DNA of 64,000 nucleotides. Source: Impatiens glandulifera (Eukaryota; Streptophyta; Magnoliopsida; Ericales; Balsaminaceae). A program made the position numbers and the translations under genes. Below, one piece after another: positions 10,195 through 20,488 of the stretch (its first letter is position 1; each line of letters opens with the position of its first letter). The notes beneath the pieces were generated by a model. The model made no database searches and was not told the DNA's origin. It saw only the letters and a list, made by a program, of their open reading frames with translations. The DNA lies in the NCBI RefSeq assembly GCF_907164915.1, contig NC_061862.1:128783641-128847640 (forward strand), read 5' to 3'.

Positions 10195-13100
10195 ATGGGA
10201 AATAAGAGAATCACGTTGGGTCACTATACTTTGCAGGTTGATTTCCCATTGGTCTATTCCTTCGATCAACAAGAGGTGGTCGATATGTTCAGAACCCTCG
10301 AGTATTCCGGTCTCAGAAAATATATTGGCGGTCCGTTCATCTTTCATGATAAGGAAGTTCGGGAGTTCTTTCAAACTGCAACAATGGTGGGCGATTCCAA
10401 TATAGCAACTGTTAATGGTATGGAAATCTCTTTCGACGAAGCCTCTTACGCAGAGTTCTTTGAACTTCCGTCGGAGGGACATACTTTCAATAGGCATCTG
10501 TCATCGGAAGTAATGGAAGAAATGAAGAAGGTTTTATCAGCCGACGGTTCGGCGATTCGATTGAATGGAAGTAAGAAGGTCCTTAAACCACACTTTATTT
10601 TGCTAAATGATGTGGTGGCAAAAGCGTTTCAGGGGAAGGTTGGATCGTTCAATCTCTATAGTCAAGATCGATTTGACTATATGTGTGCCATCTCAAATGG
10701 GATACAGGTCAATTATGCCTCAACGTTATTTCAAAATCTCTACTTCTCCATCAACCAGGAGAACAAGGAAAGTATAACCTTCGTTGCCCAACTAAATCGT
10801 TTATTGGAGCATTTGGGGGTTCCGATGAGTAAACCTGAACTGATCAACTCAACCAGGGTGTATACTGTTTTCACAGTCGCCAACACCCTAGTCAGAATGA
10901 AGAACCTTAAAGAATAGCCTTCAGGTGCTTCTAGCCAACAGACAGGTGGAAAATCTTTTACCCGATCCAAACAACCAGCCACTTTCATTCTGTCGACATG
11001 AGCAAAGAGATCAAAAACAGTCAACGAATCAGAGGCTAGTTCTACTAGCCTAAGAAGCTCTTCAAAGAAGGATTCTGAAACAGTCGATTCCAGAGTCATG
11101 CAAGGTCCAGACGAACTTGCCACCATTCCATTGTCTCCCTTGTCTCCGTCTGCCAGTCAGTTGCGGAGATCTTCAAGGTCATTTGTTTCAAAAGGTGACA
11201 AGTCAAAGGCGCCCTGTGCGTCTAAATCGATGAAGGCGTCATCAAAGGTAACTTCTTCCCAACCCCTGACCGATGTGCCAAAATTTGATGTACTTGTGAT
11301 GGAACATGATAAATCTGTTTTTATTCCTGAAAAGGAATCTGCTGCAGGGCCCGCTGTTGAGTCAGCTGGTCCAAATATTGAGAATTTTGACAGGATTGTG
11401 TCTCCCGCTCGTCAACCTGATCTAGTAGTCGCTGGTGCTATAGAGTTTATTCAACTAGAACAAGGTACAGTCCTTACCCTTGTGGCTGGTGGCACTGCTG
11501 AAAAGGCTCCCTCTACTTCTGTTAGAGAGCCTTCCTCCTCAAATCTCATTTCAAAAGATTCCATAGTAACCGGGAAGGTTACTCGAGGAGAACTTCCTCC
11601 TAGACTCTTCAAGAAGCCTCAATCTGCTCATGAATTGATGCGCTGTACAAGACAGTCATGTGGAATTGTATTTGGTGAACCAAGACCCTTTCCAAAATCT
11701 GTTGAGATAATTGGAAAAGGGAAGAATGTTGTAACTAACGAAAATGAAGATGTTTCTGGGGCAACATGCATTGTTGACCTCATGATGAATCAAGTCAAAG
11801 CCATAGCTACTGAGAAGATAGAAATTTTTGACTCTTGGATCTAGAACAGATTGTCAATCCAGTATGATGAGGTTATCACGGGTTCAGGAATAACCAGTCA
11901 ATGGCGTAAGCTTGTATCCAATGAAAAGAAGGTTCTCAAATGGGCCAAAACTTCGGAGGTGTCTGAAGCTCTGAAGAGAAAGGACCCTATAAAAGCATGT
12001 CTAAGAGGAAGAGCTTTATTTCCCATTCTTGAAGCCAGAAAAGAAAATTTCAATCCAATTGAGAAAAGTGTTGAAGTGGAAGTGAAGGCTTTAAAGAGAT
12101 TAGACGAGATCATGGCTGACTATCTTTCTGTAGTCACTCGATATGTTGATGGAGCTAATTGCTCAAGAGTTATCTATTTTGGTAGATTCTCCGATGAAGA
12201 CGAACCAATGGATATCTTTGTTGATCATGCTGATACAGATGAGCAAGTTGCTGCTCTTCTGATAGAACTTGGAAATCTCTCTACAGAAGAAAGATGTCTA
12301 CTGGCTCAACCTGTTATCAGCAAGATGATGAACCTATTCAAGAGAATCCATCCTTAGAAGAAGAAGAAGAACAAGAAATTATTCAAGAGCCTGAACAAGC
12401 TCTTGAAGAAAATGTTGATCAAGAGCCTGTCCAAGCTCTTGTAACGCAAGAAGAAGATGTTGTTAAAGAGCCGGTCCAAGCTCTTGTAACGCAAGAGGAA
12501 GAAATTGTTGAGGAGCTCATTCAAACTCCTAATATCAATAAAGAAGAGGTAGTGAAATCCCCTGATGTCAGAACAGAGAGATCTCAAGAAATAGAGGTTG
12601 AAGTCAGTCAGCCTGATGTTGTCAAATCTGAAGGGGAACCCTCAAAAGACAAAGATGCCGAAGAAAGTTTCTCATCTGAAGGGGAACAGGATCAAAATGC
12701 TAGAACTGTCAAGCTTCTACCATTTCATGAGATTAATGCTGGTAATCTCTATGAAAATATTCTCAATCCTCTTCTTAGTATGAGAAATCTGTACGAAAGA
12801 TTTAATAGAGCAGAAGAGGAGTTGGAAGAAGAAGAGCGAAATCGATCTGGAAATGAGTCTGAGAAGGATGAACCCGATCAATCCATGTAGGTTCACACCC
12901 AATTTAACCACATTTAGAGCATGGAAGCAGAATCTCAAGATAATTCATCCAATGAAGGATCTTCTGCTGAAGGTACCAAGCTTCTGAAGTCGATGACATC
13001 TCTACTTACCTCTCTTCAGAAAAATGTGGTAACTCTGGGATCGAATATGGAAAAGATCTTGAAGACCCAGAAAGAGGACAGAAAAGACTTCGCTGAACAT

Positions 13101-13775
13101 GTCAAAATCCACAATGAGTTGGATGAGACACTGAAGAAGAATATGTATGAGACTCATGTCTCAAATTCAAATTTCTCCAAATTTGAAAAGCAGCTCTTTA
13201 GTCGTCAATCGGAAATGATGAGCCTGGAAAGACAAATAAATCTTGATAATCAACGAGAGATTATGGAAACAATGGAATTATTTCAGAATCAGCTGGTTGA
13301 AATTCAAGGCAGCATGAGAAGAACAGATGCTGAAAGATTGGAGAATGCCGACTCTATTGCAAGGAAATTTCAAGCTGAAGAGAATGCGAATGATGGTGCT
13401 GAGAAAGAACAAACTCGTATCACTCAAGGTGAGCCTAGTAGAAGAGGTGACGGTGTTTCAACCGGCACCAGATCTAAGCGAGCGCCAACCAATGATCAAA
13501 ATCCAAGGCCAACTAAAAGAGGCGGAGGTTGAAGCGGTGGTGATCGCGGGGGCCGAAGTAGTAATGGTGGTTGTGGTGGGCGACCTAGTAGTGATCGAGG
13601 AGGCCGAAGCAGCGGTGGTGATCGTGGAGGACGGAGTGATGGAGCCGCTCATGGTGGTCGCGCTCTTCCTCCTCTTCGCAAATTGCTAACCGGTCAAGAG
13701 ATGACGGGTGAAGGGATGAGCTATGAAGGAAATCGTTTCCCTATCGATCATCGAATGAAAAGGGAAGAACAATAA
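10195..13775 (+). pseudogene. Long non-pol 3' ORF of the retrotransposon, roughly 1,190 codons, broken
   Basis: ATG 10195 (MGNKRITLGHYTLQ) opens a reading frame that continues through only a few lesions: stops TAG 10915, TGA 10999 and TAG 11842, a frameshift near 12300, then TAG 12888, TAG 12915 and TGA 13530, ending at TAA 13773. The first 240 residues look globular (VDMFRTLEYSGLRKYIGG; FDEASYAEFFELPSEG). Then come a Ser/Lys-rich linker, a middle helical part (11850-12300), Glu-rich tandem peptide repeats around EPVQALVTQEE (12360-12540), a coiled coil (12960-13300: LLTSLQKNVVTLGSNMEKIL), and a Gly/Arg/Ser-rich RGG-like tail (13500-13660). It occupies the env-like position of SIRE elements but has no clear signal peptide or membrane segment. 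Function unknown; nucleic-acid binding by the tail is inference. Confidence 0.7.
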
Positions 13776-13942
13776 TCTCCTTTCTCCTACTTTGTTAACT
13801 TTTAAACTATGCTTCTTTAACTGTGTTTTTGAATATTGGTTTTTGGAAAGTAGTTGTGTAAGTTGGAAGAACAAATTCTACTATGAATTTTATATAATGA
13901 ATGCCTAATTTGTTATCTACGCAAATTTTTAATCTCATCATC

Positions 13943-13956
13943 AAAAAGGGGGAAAT
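13943..13956 (+). other. Polypurine tract
   Basis: AAAAAGGGGGAAAT lies directly before the 3' LTR start at 13957, the usual plus-strand primer position for LTR retrotransposons. Confidence 0.75.
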
Positions 13957-15487
13957 TGTTGCGTCAAATTATTTTGACTAAGTGTTGAAATAGTTTGACT
14001 ATTGGAATTTTGATGATGAATGGATAGTCTATGCGGTTAATTGTTTTTGATGCAGGTGTATCGAAATCAGATTACATTAGACTTGGTCTTAATGAGGTTT
14101 ATTATACCGATTTGGCATTAAATGCATGGTGTTAGACGTACAGTCTAACTGGAGAAAGTTAGACGTACCGTCTAACTAGCGAAGTTAGACGTGTAGTCTA
14201 ACTAAGTGGTGTTAGACGTGCAGTCTAACTGGAGAAAGTTAGACGTGCAGTCTAACTAGCGAAGTTAGACGTGAAGTGTAACTAAGCGGTGTTAAACGTG
14301 CAATCTAACTAGTGAAATTAGACGTGCAGTCTAACTCGTGGAGTTAGACGTGCAGTCTAATGGAAAGTAAAAGTTAGACGTGCAGTCTAACTCCTTCAGG
14401 TTAGTCTGAAGGGATTCGTAATTAGTGCAGTCTAACTCGTGGAGTTAGACGTGTAGTTTAATGAAAAATGAAAATTAGACGTACAGTCTAACTCCTTCAG
14501 ATTAGTCTGAAGGGATTCGTAATTAGACGTGCAGTCTAACTCGTGGAGTTAGACGTGCAGTCTAATGGAAAGTGAAAGTTAGACGTGTAATCTAACTCTT
14601 TCAAATTAGTATGAAGTGATTGTAATTAGACGTGAAGTCTAATCCCATTAGACTAGGTGGTCTAATAGATCCTGTTATTAGACGGGGACGTCTGATTTCA
14701 TTAGACGAGGTCGTCTAATTGAAATACGTCTAATACCATGCTTAAGCAGTTGCTTGAAGTTGGCACCCGCCTACCCACGTGCTCTAACTGCACGCTACTC
14801 CTGCTCCACTTTCTAGTGAAGATCAGTACGGCAGTCAGGTGCAACCAATCAACCAATGCCATGTAAGCGAATATCCTTCACATTATTTGTTTTACATGTA
14901 TATCTCTGAAGAATATTCGGCGCACTACATGTTGTGTACGGCCACGATCCTTGTATTCAGAGTCTGTTGTATACTATGGAGGCGTTCCAATAGAAGCTCG
15001 CCACGTGTCATTATGAAGATTCGACCGTTGGTACATGTTCCTTATTTAAAGAATCTAAAGGACAACTGACAATCTCTCGATCTCTCGCTCGCATTCTAAG
15101 AAGAATCTCTGAAATTACTGAGAAATGAAGCTTTTGAATATTCAAACTGTTAGCTGCTTTCTTGATTTACTGTGTGTTAATCAAGAGAGAGTTAGAAATC
15201 AAAGCATCGTTTTAGCTGAGTGATATTCTTCATCATATTGTAAGTTGAGCAGAGTCTGTTCTGTTCAATAGTGAGCTATTCCTGCAAACTGTATTTGATT
15301 CAAAGCATATTATAGTGAATCTTTCTGGTGGTTGGAAGAAGGGTGACGTAAGAGAGTTTGCTCCGAACATCCATAAACAAACTGATGTGTTGTTCCTTTC
15401 TATCATCTTCTCATTCTTGATCCTAAGCTTCAAACCTAAGTAAACATTTCCGCACTTGATTTTGTTTCAAGTGTTTACAAGGGTTTG
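13957..15487 (+). repeat. 3' LTR of the gag-only retrotransposon, truncated at its end
   Basis: Matches 5726-7260. It contains the palindrome array (14110-14730) and the TATA-like box (15042). It stops at GGGTTTGC (15487), where the 5' LTR continues for another 110 bp to CTATCA. CACTA-A repeats follow at once, so a deletion removed the LTR terminus and adjoining CACTA sequence. Confidence 0.85.
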
Positions 15488-15784
15488 CTATTAACTCTCG
15501 GTTTTTCTTCAAAGGGAAAAACCGAAAGTTAATTGGAAAACTTTTGCTTTTTCTTCAATGGGATAAACCAAAAGTTTTCCAATTAACTTTCGGTTTTTCT
15601 CTCGGGTATCTAAACCGAAGACTCTACGATATCTCTCGGTAAACGCCCAATTATTTTTAACAAAAGAATCATTACTGAGGAATTGCGAGAGTTACCTTAA
15701 CTCTCGGAATTGGGTCTATACCGAAAGTTATAGGGTCAAAACCGAGAGTTTTTACTCTCGGTTTTAACCCCTTTTTTACCTGTG
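15488..15784 (+). repeat. Right subterminal repeats and terminus of CACTA-A
   Basis: Alternating AACTCTCGGTTTTT / AAAAACCGAAAGTT inverted units, ending in CTCTCGGTTTTAACCCC, a T-run and ACCTGTG. It is colinear with 61990-62268 of element B, including the unit TCTCGGGTATCTAAACC. Confidence 0.85.
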
Positions 15785-16150
15785 TGCATTGTCAATCGTT
15801 GCAACTGAACTTATTGCAGCAACCGAAGCTTGTAAAGAATTAAATTGTATTAAAAACTTACTATCAGATCATTGTCTTGTGTAGGATAATTACGTACTTT
15901 TTTGTGATAATCAAAGTGCGATTTACCTTGCGAAAAACTCAACATTTTATTCTAAATCAAAGTACATTGATGTGAGGTATCATTGGATATGAGATATACT
16001 AGATGAAAAGTCACTAGTTTTTAAAGAAAGTGCATATAGATGATAATGGCGCTGATATAATGACCAAATCACTACCAAAAGGAAAGGTCATTTTTTGTTG
16101 TTCAACAGTTGGTTTGACAACAATCCTTTCATGGTTATGATGAGGGAGTT
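15785..16150 (+). pseudogene. Copia RNase H C-terminal fragment (host of CACTA-A)
   Basis: Frame fragments read as copia RNase H: ATELIAATEACKELNCI, then LFCDNQSAIYLAKNSTF and a decayed K-Y-I-D-V-R-Y-H segment matching the family's T-K-H-I-D-x-x-x-H. Several stops. A purine-rich tract (GATGAGGGAGTT) ends it just before a TG-starting LTR. The upstream part of this element lies beyond CACTA-A, outside the window. Confidence 0.75.
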
Positions 16151-16610
16151 TGTTGGGTTATTTATTTTGTCTCCCTACTATATAATAAAAAACTCAGCTT
16201 GTTTAGAAGCCCATTTGTGTTAAATAGGGGCATGATTGTCTTATTGGAAAAAGACTCAAGAGCTATTCTCATTCTGTTATAAAAGTTAGATGAAGCGGCC
16301 TTATCAAAACACATCGGAGAGACATTTAGTATATACGTATAGAGATAGTGAGATCTCTTCTTTGTTTTATCTCTTATCTTCATTTTTTCGTGTTTATTGC
16401 TTATTTTGGAAGAAAGTTCTGTGGTTTTACTCTTTGATTTGAAGAGGTTTCCATGTTAAATTATTGGTGTTTTTGTGTCATTTATATTTCTTTTTATGTT
16501 TGTTATTTATCGTTTTTAAAGATCCAATCAAGTGTTAACAGTTAATTATCACAATTATGATTATTCTACTTTATTCCATTAGTTGAGATAGAAAGGAATA
16601 AAGGTTGCTG
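16151..16610 (+). repeat. Putative 3' LTR of the copia fragment
   Basis: Starts TGTTGGGTTATTTA right after the purine tract, contains TTATAAAAG near 16276 and a pyrimidine-rich stretch, and may end at TTGCTGACA (about 16610). No partner LTR is in the window, so the end is a guess. Confidence 0.5.
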
Positions 16611-17169
16611 ACATCTAATCCTTGTTTAGCTCCAATTCTTGTCAGATTCCTAGGATTTTGGATTCAAGATAAATGTGTTGGAGTTTTTTATGATAAGATT
16701 TTTATAGTTGAATACTCTAAATTTAAAATGTTTGTGAAATCATTTCAAACTTCTAAAAATATCACTTCTTTGGATGTTTGTTTAGATGTGTTTATCTTAG
16801 TTGTAAGAGAAATTAAGATGTACTATTAAATATTTACTTTGAATTGACTACCAAATTAGATCTACAAGACTTGAATTGTTAAACAACTTCATGGTATAAT
16901 GTTGCACTGATGGAGCAGACTTGATTGAACTAAACTCATCCAATATCTATGTGTACTAATCTATGAATTGATTTTTAAAAACATACTTTGTGATGTAATT
17001 TTGAATCCTTTTAAAATGGCGGCCCTATTTATTTAATGGAATTTTAAAAAGAACTAATTTTTGTCATGTTCTACATTTTGATTTAAAAGTTCTTTTGAAT
17101 TTGAGTCTTTGATGATAGATATAGAGATTCAATTATAAACTAGTTTTATAGCTTGAGTTTTAAATTATG
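16611..17169. other. Unannotated AT-rich stretch
   Basis: A 74-codon open frame at 16605-16829 has no recognisable motif. Nothing else is seen; probably old transposon debris. Confidence 0.4.
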
Positions 17170-17520
17170 AAACCATTTTGGAATCTGGATATAAAATGAA
17201 CTTAAAATTGACCAAAAGAGTGGACACTCCTCTCCATCTATGCTTGATGTCTAATTTTGTAGATATTCAAAAAGGAATGAGGAATTTACTTAACATTCAA
17301 TTGGTAACTTTATTTCATAGAAAAGTTTGTCCTCAAGCATGTCTTGTAACTCATGATAATATATAGGTTCCTAAGGATGTCGAGGAAGTTATACAACATC
17401 CTCGTTTGGAAAGAATCAATTTTTGAGGAATTACAAGCCTTTCAGAAAAATGGTACATGAACTGTTTATGATCTACCTGAATAACAAGAAAGCTAGTAGA
17501 TCATCAAAATGAAACATATC
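17170..17520 (+). pseudogene. Decayed copia fragment at the integrase-RT junction
   Basis: 17178-17366 resembles the linker before copia RT. 17380-17500 reads, across frames, like E-E-L-Q-A-F-Q-K-N-G-T followed by TVYDLPE, the start of a copia reverse transcriptase. Multiple stops; no flanking LTR recognised. Confidence 0.45.
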
Positions 17521-18198
17521 AGACATTCAGTCTTCTGACAACTCATCCAAATCTCACATGATATTAGTGTTGGACAAATAGGTTTTTTAAGCGGAATTTC
17601 ACATCAAAATCTAAATACATAGTTCCATGATTTTTATGTTAATTGATAAAATCGTTATTACTGACGTTCATAGAGGAATACATGTTTATGCGTGAACTGA
17701 GTCAGGTTTGGTAGTATTGATGGAGATGAGAGCTCCACGTGTTGCTCCTATAATTAGTCCATACGAGCCTGGTTAGATTTTTGTCTTTGACTAATAGGAC
17801 GAAACAATTAGGGAGAAGCAATCTACATTGCTTGATTGGAAAGATTGATAATTTGTTTCTCTCAATAACTCTTAAAAGCTATCTTTATATTTCTTTTCTC
17901 TTAATTACTTCTCATAAAGTAATTCAGTCACACATATTTTTATTAAGGATAAAATATACAAAATAGTATAAATATTTACTTAGTTAACTTTTGATTATAT
18001 ATTATATTATTTCATAAATAAATAATATATTTTTTAAGATCTTAACACCATAATTAAACTATTTAATTATATATTATTTATTTCATAAACATAAAACATT
18101 CATTCAAAATTTTAATTCTATAATTAAACCCTTTTAATTATATATATTATTTTATTTCATAAATAAATAATATATTTATTAATAACAATATCTAATAT

Positions 18199-18201
<3 letters not shown>
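17521..18201. other. AT-rich non-coding sequence
   Basis: No gene seen. A block at 17630-17665 (TATGTTAATTGATAAAATCG) recurs at 23610-23640, so both neighbourhoods carry a copy of the same dispersed repeat. Confidence 0.4.

Positions 18202-18242
<41 letters not shown>
18202..18242. repeat. (AT)n microsatellite
   Basis: About 20 uninterrupted AT dinucleotides within AT-rich DNA. Confidence 0.95.
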
Positions 18243-18247
<5 letters not shown>

Positions 18248-18985
18248 CCATCATTTCCTTTGGGTGTGTTTGGTAACCCTAGGATTGGCATTTGAATTAG
18301 ATTTGGAGGGTCCAATTTCAATTCTTAAATTTGGTAGGTCCTTTAATATTAAGAATTAGAATTAAAATTTGAATTATAATGGAATTCAATCTAGTGTAAT
18401 TTTATAGTTCTCAATTCCACTTTTTTTAGATCGAAATTCTTATTCAAAATTTATCTTTTAAAGTTTTTCAAAAAAAAAAACAATTTATTATTTTATCATT
18501 TAAAACACAATTAAAATTTTCGATCGATCATTTTTTTTGGAATTTAGGATTGTAAGCACAAAAATTGACATACCCTATTTTATAAATAATATTATTACTT
18601 TTAATAATATTAAAATAATATTTTGAATTTTTAAATTCAAAATAACCCAAAAGAGATTAAAGGTCAAGTTATAGTTAATTATTATGTAATTAAACCCTAA
18701 TTAGAAAAATTAAATAAAAATCCAAAAATAATTTGAGGTTAAAATATTGTATTGATTTTACCCAAATTAAACCCAATAAAGGGATGAAATTATTTAATTA
18801 TGAATTTAAACATAAATTATGTATAATTTATGGCTTAAAATAATTAAATAAATAACTCAAAACAGCCAAAAATAATGAACATAATTTTTATTATGTTTCC
18901 AAAAATAATTTTTTTAGAATTTTTGGTGAAGAAAAACAAAATAAAGGGATTAAAATTTGATTTTAAATAACCCTTTTATTAAAAA
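18243..18985. other. AT-rich non-coding sequence with one MITE-like end
   Basis: GGGTGTGTTTGGTAACCC at 18261 is typical of hAT/Harbinger MITE termini in plants, but no matching inverted end was found nearby. The rest is AT-rich without coding potential. Confidence 0.35.
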
Positions 18986-20488
18986 ATGATAATCGGGTGC
19001 AGCCATTATTTGTAATTAATGCTGCCAGATCCTCAGCCATCAAATCAACACTGGATTTTCATCCGGCGCCCAGGAATCAGCCATGCATGTTCGTTGTAAC
19101 AGAGCACGCACTCGCCCGATTCACACGGAAACAACTAACAAGACGTCACGCCTGTTAGTCATGTCGCTCAAACATAGACGGGACGCCACAAAATGCCTAA
19201 CGGTGCGATTAAGACAGGTCGTTTTGATCGTCTTCTTCGCAGAAACCTACAACCCGCGACGATTTCTGGCGATCTTCCAGAATCTCTAACTTCTTCGTTA
19301 GTCCAACTTATCATTTGATTCTTCCACCCACTTGTTCGTCTTATTCTCGTGATTATTGACCATATGCCTAGGATAGACACCTTTCCCTAGAACTAGGCTG
19401 CCACGATCGAAGATAAGATTAGGAATAGAATTTCAAATGACGAAATTGAACTTGAATTATCCTACCTCGACCGACCTAAAGCTAGTTTAAATTGTCCCTA
19501 AGGGTTTCTCTATCAAAACATCAAACAATCAACTCACATCATAATCAAAATCAAGGATTTAAATTCTGGCCAAGACCTGATTTTTGTGAAAATCTTCTCT
19601 GGCCACCACATCTCCGGTCCAGGCTTATGGAAAGCTTCTGACAACTCTTAAGAGTGTTCTCCAACTGTTGGTAATCAACCAGATCCTTTTTCATTCGCTT
19701 TATGATTGAAAATTGTTGAAATTGGATTTTTTTTCAAGTTTGATTAGTTTGATCAATTCTAGGGTTCAATTGTATGATTTCTTTATTTAGAATCAATTTC
19801 TAGATATTATATGAACTTTCTCTTGAAAGAGATTCGATCAAATCAACTTTAAACTAAAAAAATGAAAATTTGAATTAAAAATCTAGATTTTAGAAAAAAT
19901 CATTTTTAATCTTGTTTTTTTATTCAAATAGTTGCTAAACATATTAGGATGATTTTTAAATCATTGTAACATCATTTTGATCTAACTGTCCTGTAGGATT
20001 GGGATTGATAAACAGGATCGGGGATCTTTAGTCTAAACTGAGACTAAGGACTAGTGTTCTTGAGCTAAGACTGAGGATTACAACCGATGTTCTTGAAGAA
20101 GAACTGAGCCCCACGATCGATACCCAATACCTAGGACCAAGAAATTCGACCGAGTTTTCTAACCTAGGAGCGATTACTCCTTTTAAAATAGGACCGATTT
20201 TTCTAACCTAGAACCAAGTTCCATCTTGACTTAGGACTGAGAACCACCTAACCCTAGGACCGAGGACCTAAACTAATAAACTTGACCTAGGACTAAGCCT
20301 CCCAAGTCTAGGACCTAGTAGTCCGAGTTAAGGACGCCTCATGAACCTATGACTAATCCCTCCGGATCCTTAGACCTATTCTCCCGAGCTCTAGTCCAGA
20401 CCACCCTAGTCTAGACCGAGTCTGTTCGAGCCTAGATCACTAAAACCAAACCCAAACCCTAGGACTCCAGTCATAAGTCTTGTATGGT
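18986..20488. other. GC-richer unexplained segment with a degenerate CCTAGGAC repeat
   Basis: 18990-19300 is clearly richer in G+C than its surroundings (CGCCCGATTCAC, GACGGGACGCC) and followed by more AT-rich sequence. 20030-20470 is built from irregular copies of CCTAGGACCGAG and related words (TAGGACTGAG, CTAGGACTAAG). No protein domain was recognised. It could be an LTR and leader of an unidentified retroelement truncated against the copia fragment that follows. Confidence 0.4.

Larger units (their letters stand above)
5726..15487 (+). mobile_element. Non-autonomous LTR retrotransposon: gag plus long 3' ORF, no pol
   Basis: Bounded by long direct repeats starting TGTTG at 5726 and 13957. 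It has a tRNA-iMet-type primer site after the 5' LTR and a purine tract (AAAAAGGGGG) before the 3' LTR. It interrupts CACTA-A: sequence before 5726 continues the CACTA 3' flank seen at 61580, and CACTA subterminal repeats resume at 15488. The last ~110 bp of the 3' LTR and about 400 bp of CACTA are missing at that junction, so the 5-bp duplication (TTTTG on the left) cannot be confirmed. Gag is copia-like with long LTRs, reminiscent of the SIRE/Maximus lineage. No protease, integrase, RT or RNase H motif is visible between gag and the second ORF. Confidence 0.85.
1..15784 (+). mobile_element. CACTA (En/Spm-like) transposon A, right part, with a nested LTR retrotransposon
   Basis: The window opens inside this element. 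The sequence at 1-5725 aligns block by block with CACTA-B (51900-61580). The right end at 15488-15784 matches 62000-62268 and stops in ACCTGTG (15778-15784), the inverted form of a CACAGGT terminus related to the CACTGGT terminus of B. The left end is outside the window, so the target duplication cannot be checked; the three bases after the end are TGC. The element carries a transposase pseudogene, an accessory-protein pseudogene and subterminal hairpin repeats. It is interrupted at 5726-15487 by an LTR retrotransposon. Host sequence on the right is a copia RNase H region, so CACTA-A inserted into an older retroelement. Confidence 0.85.

Noticed and set aside
12354..12587. Minus-strand Leu/Phe-rich ORF
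   Set aside because: Complement of Glu-rich tandem codons of the long ORF.
10195..13775. Retroviral-type envelope gene
   Set aside because: Right position for a SIRE env-like ORF, but no signal peptide, fusion segment or membrane anchor seen.
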